A stretch of 64,000 bases of DNA from Agapanthus africanus (Eukaryota > Streptophyta > Magnoliopsida > Asparagales > Amaryllidaceae), in contig CM057346.1 of the NCBI GenBank assembly GCA_030015575.1, forward strand, positions 561,540,315-561,604,314. The letters run 5' to 3'. Below, one piece after another: positions 34,871 to 46,602 of this stretch. Position numbers and translations under genes: made by a program. How positions within the stretch are numbered: position 1 is the stretch's first letter; each line of letters starts with the position of its first letter. A model generated the notes under the pieces. It was not told the DNA's origin. It searched no databases and saw nothing but the letters and a program-made list of their open reading frames with translations.

Positions 34871-35559
34871 CATGTTCATCTGGCAACTCGCAATTTAAGG
34901 AGGAGTTAGCTGGTATCGGATGCTCCACAAGAAAGTCGGCAATGAGCTGCCCTTTTACTACTTTGAGGGACGATACGTTATCGAGGACTCCATCAGGAGG
35001 AGGGCCCATTTAGCAAGCCTTCTTGTTAGTATAGACATTGACATTAGATATTTGAGAGGATCCACTTTTGATGTGAAATGGACCTCATGTGCCAAGGCGT
35101 AATGTCTGAACTTCGTTATTGCGAAGATCAGTGCCAAGAAATGCTTTTAGATGGGGGATTAGTTGTTTTCTGCCCTCAGGAGAACTCGACTCAAATGGTA
35201 CAGAGCTTTCTCCTTTCCCTGATCGTTCTTTTATGCCCATAGCGTGCCTAGAGAACCCTCAAGGGCCGTTGTGTATAGGATAAGGGGTTTTCCCTTAACC
35301 GAAGTGGTCAATACCGGTGGATTTTGCAGGTATTGCTTGATTTCGCCCAGTGTGTTTTGGTATTTTTGATCCCAGATGAACGAGGCCTCCTTCTTCATTA
35401 AATGACTTTAGGGACGGTATTTTCCGGAGAGATTGGTAATGAACCGCCAGATATATGCGAGCTTTTCTTAAAGAGACCGCAACTGTTTGAGAGTTCTTGA
35501 CGTGGCCATTTCTATAATCGCCTTGATCTTTGGGTGGTCGATTTCGATACATCGGTGAC
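34870..35559 (-). pseudogene. O gypsy-type RNase H and RT/RNase H connection
   Basis: The reading starts at the AT1 junction with HRCIEIDHPKIKAIIEM (the RT-RNase H connection), then LKQLRSLQ, a stop, KLAYIWRFI, FIWDQKYQNTLGEIKQYLQN, PPVLTTSVKGKPLILY, the RNase H start, then ALYHLSRVLLRAENN, a stop, HFLALIFAITKFRHY and VHFTSKVDPLKYLMS. All the RT upstream of HR is missing: the next O sequence, beyond AT1, is the protease-RT spacer. Confidence 0.85.
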
Positions 35560-37131
35560 TATTCAGTAGAAAATATCCCACTTTTGATATGGCATTTTCC
35601 TTACTTTTCTTAAATATCTAAAGGTGTTTATTATAAATATGACACATATGAAGGTTTATCTGTAAAAATACTATTTTCATATGTTTATATATTATAATTA
35701 ACATTATGAAGGAAAATATATGCATATAATATTTATATAATATTTTGATAATTTAAATATGCATATCATATCAAATATCCTTAATCAATATTCTTAAAAT
35801 ATAATATCATATCAAATTGGTTAGGATAATATCTAAAAAATACCAAATATTACTAACATTATTCTTTGAGATATGGTGCATGCTTTGACTCAGATCAAGA
35901 GATCGAGATGTTGAGATGTCGGAAATTTAAAATCTGCCAAAATATTAAAGAAAATTGAAGAATCAATACTGGCAGAGACTCAGGAAATATTTTCAAGTTC
36001 CAGACATTAACTAAATCTTCATGTGTCACAAGAATAAAGCCCCAGAAATTTGCACCCAAGATCTCACCAACAAACCGCGGATCCGCGGCTAAACCATGCA
36101 ATATATGGTGGATCCGCGGCCGATTCACCAAATCAAGAGTTAGGATTTTCAGGTTGGATTTGCTACAACTAACCCTAATTCTGGGGATATTTGGTTTCTG
36201 GTTTTGGGTCTATATAAAAGTCCGAGGGCTAAACTTAAAAATCATCAATCTTTTACACAAGCTAATTACCGTCAAAGAACAAGTGATCCAAGAAAGGTCC
36301 AAGATTCGACATGATAAAGTGACGTGAGATTCGACGGAACATCTACATCCGACAAGGCAAAGATCGAGAGCAACTTCTTCTTCCTCTTGTAATCTAAACT
36401 TGAAGTTTGTACTTGTGAAGTTGATTAATAAAGGTATATTTTTAGTTTAATTAGTTTAATTATTTAGTTACATTATGAATTTCATCTCTATCTGTACTTC
36501 TATCTCCATCATGCGCGAGTAATTCTCCGCTTGATAGGGTTCGTAGGATTAGGGTAGAACAATGGATGAGAAAATGTTTTAATTTCTTTTAAGTCTTATG
36601 AAGTTTATAAATTTTAACAAAATAAATGTTAACATCCTTATCGGGCGTGCTACCAATTTATTGATAGTCTTGACCGTGATTTGAGATTAGATTAACAATT
36701 GTTTTATTGAGGGCTAGACATAAATAGAGATCAATGAAAGGACAAGGGTCAATAGTGTGGAAACACTTATTTCTTCCAAAAACCCTGATCCTCATTCATC
36801 ACTATCAATCTAGTTTTAAATCCATCAATAGATAAATTGAGTCATTTTTATTAATCATCCATTACTACTAAATCCTAACGAACCCTGCAAGCCCCCTTCC
36901 TATAAAATCTATATCCGTATTCAAAGTAGATCTGTATTCTACATCCGTATTTTGACGTAGATCTACAAACTATTCTCCACTATTCTTTATTCCTCTATTC
37001 TTCCTCTTTTTCAACACGTCTAAAGTAAGATTGAAAGATTCCACATATTCCTGAGGACGACCCGTACTAATCTCGGTCTAGCTACACGCGACACCGTTAT
37101 TGATTGCGGTTATTCTACAAATACTTTAAAA
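35560..37131 (+). repeat. AT1 5' LTR
   Basis: It starts TATTCAGTAGAAAATATC (TG changed to TA; the 3' LTR has TGTTCAG). TATATAA at 36211 is a TATA box; an identical context occurs at 43128. A palindrome CCGCGGATCCGCGG is at 36075. The right end is uncertain by about 12 bases, as 'tctaca' at 37119 could also be the terminus. Confidence 0.9.
36211..36218 (+). promoter_or_regulatory. TATA box, AT1 5' LTR
   Basis: TATATAAA followed by AGTCCGAGG; the 3' LTR keeps TATATAAA at 43128. It is the likely pol II promoter of AT1. Confidence 0.7.
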
Positions 37132-37144
37132 TAGATCAATCAAA

Positions 37145-37161
37145 TGGCTCCGTTGCCGGGG
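37145..37161 (+). other. Primer binding site of AT1 (tRNA-Asp)
   Basis: TGGCTCCGTTGCCGGGG matches the complement of the plant tRNA-Asp(GTC) 3' end at 16 of 17 bases (TGGCGCC...). Athila elements commonly use this tRNA. Confidence 0.88.
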
Positions 37162-38073
37162 ATATGTGCGTAATTTTTTATTCTTACTATCCGTGTTGAA
37201 TTATTATTCGATCTATATCATAAAACAAAACAAACCGCATTTTGCATATTTAACGATTAGTGTGGGATTTTTGCGAGAGAATCTGGAGTCACTGTAGCGA
37301 GGATATAAGGATTCAGAGACATTCATTAAGACCCAGAGAAGTAAAGGAGGCCACCGTAGCAAAAGGTTTTCAAAGAACTCTCAACTCCGTGGTGGAACCG
37401 CGGCAAGAAGTGCGTTTTGGCGGCGGAATCGCGGCGGTGCTGGTAAGTTAGGGCTTCAATTTTCTCTGGTATATTTTCTGTAGGATTCTTTGCAAAATAT
37501 CGCCGCTCAATAATCTTTTTGCGAGTTTTGTTTTACGGTTTGTTTTTGCATATTTTAATATGGACATTAAGGGGCAAAGACCAAATTCAGATTAGGTGGG
37601 GATTTCATCACCCTTTTTAAGCCTCACAAATCACAAAACGAGCATCCACATCACCTTATATTAATTAAAAAAATATCTAGACCAAGACTCTAAGGACCGT
37701 CGCGCTCAATAAGGACAGAGAAAGGTCGTGGGCAATTTATCGCTTATCCGCATTACTTTTGTGGTGTGTAAGCAAGTGTGTCTAAGGCAAGTGGTTATTT
37801 AATTAGGTCTGCTATTTTCGGTGATTCGTATAGCGGATACCTCCCACTTACCTGGCACTTACCTGGCCATAAGAGTGATAAAGAGGTGGTAGAGGATTGA
37901 TCCTGCGGTTTGTCCTTTGGAAGTTTAGGAGCGGTCTAGAGACTTGACCTAGGTAACCTTAGTTCTAGGGTTGTGTGTGCATTTTTTTTGGTTTGTCTCA
38001 CGTCCGACACTTTTCAAAACAAACAATTTTTAAGTTCTCACACGCTGCCATGTGCACTAAACCAGCTTAGTGC
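37162..38073 (+). other. AT1 leader
   Basis: Untranslated sequence between PBS and gag. No conserved ORF recognised; the short open frames are not supported. Confidence 0.6.
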
Positions 38074-39560
38074 ATGCTCGGATGGACACGGGATTCTAGT
38101 GCCCGTCTTGTCCGTGTTTCTGCTATCGACTCCGAAGTCCGTACTTCTTTATCTCCTTTTTCCCCTCCACCCACCATATCGACCGAGATGGACGGTTCTC
38201 CATCAGATTTTACCACCACCATCCTGCCACCACCCGTCGGTGCACAGAATCCACTACGCATCTCTCTCCAAGAAAGATGTTACCCCATGCGCGGACCACT
38301 TTCTACATGTCTATCTATTCCACCTGCCAATGGGGATAATTTTGAAATTAAACCCCACTTCATCAAACTGTTGCCCAAATTTCATGGGCTTGAATCCGAA
38401 GACGCATACGATTTTATAAACAAATTCGAAAACGTATGTGCAATGATGGGTACGTCACAACTGTCTGCAGATGATATGTGCTTACGTCTTCTCCCTTTTA
38501 CTTTGTGCAATCTAGCAGAACAATGGCTTTATAACATCGCCTCACATTCTATTGCCAAATGGGATGAATTCGTTGTAGCATTCCATAAGAAATTTTATCC
38601 TAATCATAAGCCCGCCCGCGTTCGAAACGAGATTAACCAATTTACCCAACTTCCCAATGAACCATTTTGGAAATGCTTTGAACGGTTTAAGAATCTTCTA
38701 CTACAATGCTCTCATCACGGAATCAATAGATAGGACCTTTGTCGCATTATATATGAGGGTGTTGATCTAACAATAAAACAGATGCTTGAAACCATGTGTC
38801 AATGTCATTTCCTATCTAAAGATGATGGTGAAGCTTGGCAATTTCTGGAAAATCTCGCTGAACAAACCCTACAGTGGGAAAGCGTTAGACCTTCATCGTC
38901 TAGGGGAGGTATCCATCAGCTCGATATTTTCATCGTAGTGAAAGCCGAAATGGTCGTGATACAAAAGAAACACGATGCTATAGGAAACAAAGTCTCTTCA
39001 GCCCCCTAAACAAATTTACGCTCCCCAAAACCGTGTGTGGTTGCTGTTCCAACCCATCACATCTAACGGAAGAATGCCCTTTGAATCTACCGTTTCAAGG
39101 TCAAGAACAAATTAATGCTATTTTCAGCAACGATCTCGAAACGATCCTTATTCTTCCACATATAATCAGGGATGGAGGAATTATCCTAATTTTGCTTGGA
39201 ACCAAAACCAAAACCAAAATCAAAACCAGTTCCAAAGCAATTATCAAAGACCTCCTCCACAGCAACAGCAACCACACCTACAGAGTCAGCACCCCTTTCA
39301 TTCACAACCTTTTCAAAATCCGGCTAACAATTCTACACCTTATAATAATTCTTTCCAAACGGTCGGTAACGAAAACTCATCTACACTCGAACGAAGCGTG
39401 GATTTGTTTATTAAACATTCCATGCAATCGACGAATAAAATAAAGTCTTCTATCCAATCATTAACACAGACCACCAACTCCCCTGGTGAAAGTATAAAAT
39501 CGATAGAGAGACAACTTGCACAAATAAATGCTGCGATGAGTGCGAGAGAAAAAGGGAAAC
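38074..39560 (+). pseudogene. AT1 gag
   Basis: The first part is open at 38074-38733: NFEIKPHFIKLLPKFHGLES, then EDAYDFINKFENVC, LRLLPFTLCNLAEQWLYNI and WDEFVVAFHKKFYPNHKPAR, the standard Athila Gag text (F.L....F.G....DP..H...F...C). A stop after HHGINR is followed by a second open part (38782-39009) with IKQMLETMCQCHFLSKD and a third with the zinc knuckle CGCCSNPSHLTEEC (C-x2-C-x4-H-x4-C, intact, at about 39033-39075). Beyond 39080 the reading shifts and is low-complexity (Q/N/P-rich). The start used is a late ATG; the true start could lie somewhat upstream, past a stop. Non-functional. Confidence 0.85.
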
Positions 39561-39655
39561 TTCCATCTTAACCTATACCTAATCCTGGCAACTCACAAAG
39601 TTATAATGTGAGTGCTGTTACCACGTTGAGATCAAGAAGAGTGCTGGATAAGTAA

Positions 39656-41100
39656 GTGGGTGAACACGTTGATGACATTGATTATATTAATGATACCTCG
39701 GTTTCTACTTCTTCTCCTATTTCGTCTAGTCCATCACCTTCTTTCGAGCCTATTCTCCATTTTTCCAAAGGCTTGAACACTCATCCCACTTTCTCGAGTC
39801 AACCTAAACAATCTCAACTCCAATTCTGGGATCCATTCCATCCCCACAATCCTCTCCAATGTTGGACCCAACCCTTATTGATAAAGCACCTTATCCAAAC
39901 AGGTTAAGGGGCAACAGACCAAGTCCATAAATGGAGAAGATTGTGGAAATTTTTAAGCAAGTTAACATAAACATTCCCCTCCTAGATGCTATTCAACAAG
40001 TTCCGTCTTATGCAAAAATTGTAAAGGACTTGTGCACTAGGAAGAGAAAAACTCAAGTGCCTAAAAAAGTTTTCTTAGCGAGTAATGTAAGCACTGCTTT
40101 TACCCAACAACTACCCAAGAAATGAAAGGACCCCGGAAGTCCTACTATATCTATTTCTATTGGAGGTAAAGATATCAATCGTGTTCTACTCGATTTAGGC
40201 GCTAGTGTTAACTTGCTTTCGTATTCTGTGTATGAGCAATTAGGGATTGGAGAGTTAAAACCGGCGCACTACACTCTTCAGATGGTCGATCGATTTATCA
40301 CCCAACTTAGGGGTGAGCTAGAGGATATGTTAATCAAAGTCGGAGAATTTATATTACCTGTGGACTTTATCGTTATAGATACACAGCCTATAGCGAATCC
40401 ACGAAACCAAATTTCGGTGATTTTAGGTCGACCATTTCTTGCGACTTCCAACGCAATAATCAATTATCGAAATGACTCTATGACCCTATCCTTCGGGAAG
40501 ATGTCAATTGAGCTTAACATTTACAAGTTGGGAAGTGAACCTTTCGAACCCTATGCTCAAGTATTATCTGTCGAAGCGATAAATTTAGACAGTAGTGCAT
40601 TTTAACAGCTTCACGATTTTGATATTGACTCCGCTAGTACGTTGTTGTTTGACTATGCTATTTGTTATAGATATACAGACACTTCTTTCGAGCTATCCGG
40701 GTCAACATCTAACGCTGAATATGAACCTTTTATAGAGTCTGAGTATCATCCCGTTCTTTCCGATGAGATTATTATTCAGGATATCGATGAAAGTTTTGAA
40801 GAAATTTTCGCTGAAGAACTCACATTCCTAGAAAACATGGGTGTTGTGATGAATCAAGTTCAACACAAAGTAGTTGAACCACCACCCCTTCTTCTTATCA
40901 ATAACAAGAATGCTAGTAATCCACCATCACTGTTTCGTCACTATAAACCGAGACGTAAACACGTTCTATTCCACCACTTAACCTCTTCCCATTTCTTCAC
41001 GTCAATAGGTGACATGTTCTTCTACCAACCAGTGCGTTACATCGATAAAATATTTGAATGGTTGGTGTTGACTTTCGGTCTTTGTAAAGTTTTGCATTGA
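39656..41100 (+). pseudogene. AT1 protease region
   Basis: The linker EKIVEIFKQVNINIPLLDAI, with VPSYAKIVKDLCTRKRK (39931-40125), is the Athila pre-protease block. The protease at 40140-40605 has ISIGGKDINRVLLDLGASVN, LSYSVYEQLGIGELKP, EFILPVDFIVIDTQP and SVILGRPFLATSNAIIN; Athila proteases usually show DLGASVN at the active site, as here. Two stops split the region (at 40123 and 40603). From 40642 an acidic tail (IIIQDIDESFEEIFAEELTF) leads to LVLTFGLCKVLH and stops at 41100, before any RT motif. Confidence 0.88.
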
Positions 41101-42472
41101 CCAATAACTTTAACCCCCTCATAATTTTAAATACTTAATACGATTTTACTCAAGTTTGGGGGGGGGATATATTTTGGCTCTTGAAAGAAAATTTTTACAA
41201 AATTGTGAGCCAAAAATAAGTTTGGGGGAGGATTTCACTTTCATTATTTCTTGTCCTCGTTACTTTTCCTCCCAAGTCTACAGTTTTTTTTAAGCTTGAC
41301 AGATGACACTAGTGAGAAAACTGCTGCAAATAGGTTTGGGGGATACTTGTGCTTATTCACGCATTATTTTGCATCATACTATATATAAGCAAAAAAAAAA
41401 TGATATTGAAAGTTTGAAAGTGAAAATTTACATATGAAAGATAGGAATAGTTTGAGAAAAGCAAGAAAATTAGATGTTTTCTTAAACGAAACTCGTAATA
41501 AGTAGTTATGAGCCGTTGTCCCAAGGGTTAGTAAAATGAAGAAAATTACTAATCTGAGGATAAAAATAAGTCTGAAAAAATAGTCCATATTCTTAAGTCC
41601 AAACATTTGAACGTTGATACCCAACCATACGCACTTACACACATCTTGAAACTTGGGATAGTAGAGGATACTTTGAAATGCTCTTGTCTAAAAGCCTTAG
41701 TATAAAAGAAAATAAAATAAAATATAAGTGGTGAAGAAAAAAATGAACACCGGTTTTGTAATTACTTAAGGCAGTATAAAAAAATATAGCGAGGATGCTT
41801 TATCACCTAGTGCCTTATAGACCAACTGGTTTGGGAGCCACTGCTAAGCCTCAGGTGTTGCAAGACGAGGAATTACACCTTAATACGCGAGCACATTTTG
41901 TAATCGGTTGGTTAGTATCTCAAGAAGTATTAACGGTCGCATAAAAAATGTGTGAGCAATTCCATCTAAAATGTTCACCAACTAAAAAGTACTAAGAAAG
42001 ATGGACAGGAGTATGATAGATTGAATTGAATTCTCTAAGTGTAGGGATGTCTTTACACACACGTAGGGGTATATGATCAATGTTTGGAGGAAAGATAGGG
42101 AGGAAAACTAAAGACGATGTTTTATTGAAGAATGATGTGATTTCTAATATCTTTTCACGACCATTAAGATAGGGCTCATGACAACCGAAAAACTGGTGTA
42201 GTTGGAAACTCTTATTTTCAAGTTTTTTCTTTTATAGTTCTTATCTTTGTATGTAACTTTTACTATCTTTCTTTTATTATAGGATTTTGTCGGTGTAATC
42301 CAGTGAAAACCCTCAGGAGACAACACTCCTCCTACTAGGGACACCTAAAGGTTTAACAGTTTGTTACACGTGCTCAGTGCAATCGTGTTGCCTACGAAAG
42401 TGTGCTACTTCGGTTTTTCTTTTTCTTTCTCCCTCTCTTGAATAAATAAGTTTGCTCGGGACGATCAAAATT
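41101..42472 (+). other. AT1 non-coding region with three extra PPT-like G tracts
   Basis: No RT, RNase H or integrase text is found in any frame. AGTTTGGGGG-type words resembling the true PPT occur near 41153, 41219 and 41333. The rest is AT-rich with no gene. Confidence 0.75.
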
Positions 42473-42487
42473 AAGTTTGGGGGTATT
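42473..42487 (+). other. Polypurine tract of AT1
   Basis: AAGTTTGGGGGTATT directly precedes TGTTCAG of the 3' LTR. Confidence 0.85.
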
Positions 42488-44048
42488 TGTTCAGTCGAAA
42501 ATATCACACTTTTGATATGATATTTTCCTTACTTTTCTTAAATATCTAAAGGTGTTTATTATAAATATGACACATATAAGGGTTTATCTGTAAAAATACT
42601 ATTTTCATATGTTTATATATTATAATTAATATTATGAAGGAAAATATATTTATATAATATTTTGATAATTTAAATATGCATATCATATCAAATATCCTTA
42701 ATCAATATTCTTAAAATATAATATCATATCAAATTGGTTAGGATAATATCTACAAAATACCAAATATTACTAATATTATTCTTTGAGATATGGTGCAAGC
42801 TTTGGGTCAGGTCAGGAGATCGAGATGTTGAGATGTCGAAAATGAAAAATCTGCCGAAATATTAAAGAAAATCGAAGAATCAATGCTGGCAGAGACTCAG
42901 GAAATATTTTCAAGTTCCAGACATCAATTAAATTTCCATGTGTCATAAGAATAAAGCCTCAGAAATTTTCACCCAAGATCTCACCAACAAACCGCAGATC
43001 CGCGGCTAAACCATGCAATATGCGGCTGATCCGCGGCCGATTCACTGAATCAAGAGTTAGGATTTTCAGGTTGGATTTGCTACAACTAACCCTAATTCTG
43101 GGGATATTTGGTTTCTGGTTTTGGGGCTATATAAAGGACCGAGGGCTAAAATTAAAAATCATCAATCTTTTACACAAGTTAATCACCGTCAAAGAACAAG
43201 TGATCCAATATAGGTCTAAGATTCAACGTGATAAAGCGACGTGAGATTCGACGGAACATCTAAATCCGACAAGGCAAAGATCGAGAGCAATTTCTTCTTC
43301 CTCTTGTAATCTAAACTTGAAGTTTGTACTTGTGAAGTTGATTAATAAAAATAGATTTTTAGTTTAATTAGTTTAATTATTTAGTTACATTATGAATTTC
43401 ATCTCTATCCGTACTTCTATCTCCATCATGCGCGAGTAATTCTCCACTTGATAGGGTTCGTAGGATTAGGATAGAACAATAGATGAGAAAATGTTTTAAA
43501 TTCTTTTAAGTCTTATGAAGTTTATAAAATTTAGCAAAATAATTGTTAACATACTTATCGGGCGTGCTACCAATTTATTGATAGTCTTGAACACGATTTG
43601 AGATTAGATTAACAATTGTTTTGTTAAGGGCTAGACATGAATAGAGATTAATGAAAGGACAAGGGTCAATAGTGTGGAAACACTAGTTTCTTCCAAGAAC
43701 CCTAATTCTCATTCGTCACTATCAATCTAGTTTTAAATCTATCAATAGATAAAAGGAGTCATTTTTGTTAATCATGCATTACTACTAAATCCTAACGAAC
43801 CCTGCAAGCCCTCTTCTTATAAAATCTATATCCGTATTCAAAGTAGATCTGTATTCTACATCCGTATTTTGACGTAGATCTACAAACTATTCTCCACTAT
43901 TCATTATTCCTCTATTCTTCTTCTTTTTCAACACGTCTAAAGTAAGATTGAATGATTCCACATATCTCAGAGGACGACCCGTACTCATCTCGGTCTAGCT
44001 ACACGTGACACCGTTATTGATTGCGGTTATTCTACAAACACTTTAAAA
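42488..44048 (+). repeat. AT1 3' LTR
   Basis: TGTTCAGTCGAAAATATC start; it is nearly identical in layout to the 5' LTR, with TATATAAA at 43128 and CCGCAGATCCGCGG at 42993 where the 5' copy has a perfect palindrome. Confidence 0.92.
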
Positions 44049-44058
44049 TTGCGGCTAT

Positions 44059-45274
44059 TTAAAGAAAAGTTTCCCCTTCACTAGAGCCGTTTATAATGCT
44101 GCAACTGTGGAACCACTCCCGTTTCTTGGACCGAACGTATCCGAGCCCAGTTTTCTCCATCTTTCCGTTGGGTATTTTTCGCTGAGTCCTGGGAACATTC
44201 CAAATCTTTTTGTAAAATTGGGCTTGTCGAACAGTTTGTTCGAGGGGTACACCTTGGCATCTTAATAGCCTTTTCAATCTCTCCGCGTAATATCTGGACA
44301 GACAAATTGGTTGAAATCTGTCGAGTGCAAAATCGGTACCATGCCAAACTTCTTTTTCTACTTTGGTCTCCATTATTGGTAGAAGAGGATTGCCTTTTCA
44401 CCCCTCCGCCTAGGAGGCATATAGAAAGTTTGCAGTTTTTGTACGCTATATGTATGGAGCACATCAAGTTCCTTGTAGTGTTGAGGCGGAGCCATTGTGA
44501 TTTGTTGACTCTGATCTGCTTCAGCAAAAGTTTGCATTGACAGGCGGACGGAGAACACAGAGTTGGCCTCGTCCTCAGAGTCGCTGCTAAAGACTAAAAT
44601 AAGAGTAGATAGTCCGGGCCTGTTATTTTCTCTTTGCAGTTGTCCCGAGTAGACTATTTCTTCATCTTCCTCGGTATTGCTCCCAAGGATTGGGATAGTG
44701 GTGACAGACTTCTGTTTATCTTCCATCTTGTGCACCTTTCCGTATCTTCGAAATCTGGTAGAAAATATTTTGCGTCTTCATATTTTCGGACCTCTTTTAC
44801 GGAAAATGGATTTAGCTCTCTCATGACGGTGTACTCCGAGCCATCTTTGAAATACTTCGTACACTGATGTTGTGTAGAAGAGATGACGTTGTACTCATGT
44901 AACCAAGGCCTGCCGAGCAAACCGTTATAGCAGGTCTTGGCATCAATGGCATGAAATTTGATGTCAGTGATGAGCAGTCCGAAGCGTAACATCAGTTTTA
45001 CGGACCAAAGCATCCATGACGACTGTGAGTCAATCCCAGAGATGGTAATTTTATCTTGGGCGAGGTGCTAAACGTTCATGCAAATTTCCTTCAGTACCTT
45101 CACGTTGAGAAGGTTGATGGAGAATCCGTTGTCGATAAGGATTTTCCTTATCTTGATGTTGTGGTAGTACCCGGTGACGTATAATGGGTGATTATGTTCG
45201 CACGTACCGAGGAGGAGATCTTCATCACTGAATGTAATGTCAGTCATGTGGACTTCTTCCAGTTCATCTTTCAT
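44059..45274 (-). pseudogene. O protease and protease-RT spacer
   Basis: The protease is at 45274-44654: EHNHPLYVTGYYHNIKIRKI, LIDNGFSINLLNVKVLKEI (catalytic D; the usual form is VDDGS.IN), a stop, KITISGID, then DIKFHAIDAKTCYNGLLGRP and WLHEYNVISSTQHQCTKYF, the Tat-lineage protease end. After more stops the spacer reads EVWHGTDFALDRFQPICLSR, YYAERLKRLLRCQGVPLEQT, then peters out at 44059 by the AT1 junction. The glycine of D-N-G is kept but the next S/T is F, so activity is doubtful even without the stops. Confidence 0.85.
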
Positions 45275-46600
45275 CTTCTCTTCCGCGAAGAAAGCTTGAA
45301 ACTGATCGGGCTCTTGTAATGCCTTGACCAGAGAATCCGTGCCTTTTTGGACAGGAAAAGAGCATCCAATTTGTTCAGTTGTGAGGGTATTTTTCTTAAA
45401 TGTGTTAGGACATTATAATCCACCTTGTTTTTTCTAGGTGGGTCCCTTGCTGCGAGCTCAATGACAACTCTATTGTTGAGGGCAATTTCCTCAGAGATTT
45501 TTTCTTTCCCTTTGTCTTTTTTGCTTAAACCTTTATTTATAGGTCCGAGATTCTTCTCAGGTAACGTGTGGTTACGCAGCTGAATATTATCGCTTTTTTT
45601 CTCCTCCTCCTTTTTTTCGAAAGGGGAGTCTTTAAAGAGAGAGCTGAGGGGTATTTCGTCCACAGAATGGCTCCCGAAGGTAAGAACTTAGGGTTTTTCC
45701 ACTTCCGAACCGGTACCAACCATATGAAAGTTGCCAGTCAATTCTACAGGTGTGTTCGTCGCACTATTTTACCGTCGACAAGCGCGAACTTCGTGTTTTA
45801 TCCTCTTGAAGTGTTTTTCATGGGCAACATATCCTTACCATCACTTTTTTAAGGTATTGCATTCCTCGGTGGAATGAGTGACCCTCCGATGATATAGGCA
45901 GTAGTCTGGATTTGATCCTTCTCTGTCGAGGCATATAGCCCCGGGAGTGTTCCTCATGAGAGGTGGCAGCTTCATCCCCATTAACAGGGCTTTAGAGAAC
46001 CGCTTCTCTATTTTGATCCTGCTCTTATCTGTAGCAGGTATACTTTGGTTTGGTTGGAGTACTTTATGACTCATTCTTGCCGCAGCTTCTTCATCCTGAC
46101 GCTGACGGTTGGCCTTTTCGTATATGGCTGTCTCGTGTTCTCAGTCAACTTTTCTTTTTTGAAAGGGTTCGTTTAATGGCCTATCGATCGGGTCTTCTGG
46201 CAGTTCTGGTGATTTTAGCGCTGATTCTGCCCCCAGTTCCTCCGTGTTGTTTTCTGACGCTGAAGGAGTTTCTTCATCATATGATGGCGAATGGGAGACC
46301 ATGTGGCAACTTGCTACACGGTCTTCGGTGTCTTTTGATGAGTCATTTTCTTTATCATTGTCACTATATTCGTCCTCAAGAATATGCTTGAGGAACTCTT
46401 CGAGCGTGACCGGTGTCTGCACCTTCTGGTTATACTCCTCTAGCATGTCAATATATTTTTGTATATCTGTGCACTTGTCGCCATACTCGGAACGCTGCAC
46501 AGGATTTTTGGTCTTTTTTTTCTTCGAAGACTTTGAAGGCTTAACTTGGGGATTTTTCACCTCGTCAACAATTTTCGGTGAGGGGTGAGATTTTAACATC
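45275..46600 (-). pseudogene. O gag-protease linker region
   Basis: Three open pieces: 46599-46141 (lysine/serine-rich, then acidic: EFLKHILEDEYSDNDKENDS), 46074-45841 with KRFSKALLMGMKLPPLMRNT and a C-x2-H-type knuckle DYCLYHRRVTHSTEEC, and 45663-45271 with KSDNIQLRNHTLPEKNL and NKLDALFLSKKARI. The second C..YHR..H...C block resembles the one in the gag core and may be a duplicated nucleic-acid-binding motif. Frames differ between pieces. Confidence 0.65.
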
Positions 46601-46602
46601 CC

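Larger units (their letters stand above)
35560..44048 (+). mobile_element. AT1: Athila-like gypsy element lacking pol after protease
   Basis: LTRs are 35560-37131 and 42488-44048, with a tRNA-Asp PBS, gag, protease and a PPT. RT, RNase H and integrase are absent and no trace remains between 41100 and 42472. The two LTRs are very alike over their full length, so the insertion is fairly young among those here. No target duplication is visible (GTGAC left, TTGCG right). Confidence 0.92.

Noticed and set aside
38067..38261. Minus-strand ORF opposite AT1 gag
   Set aside because: Antisense shadow of the gag frame.
41060..41100. LTFGLCKVLH as the RT motif PFGLCNAP
   Set aside because: Only a few residues agree and no other RT motif follows; taken as chance or as the end of the protease tail.
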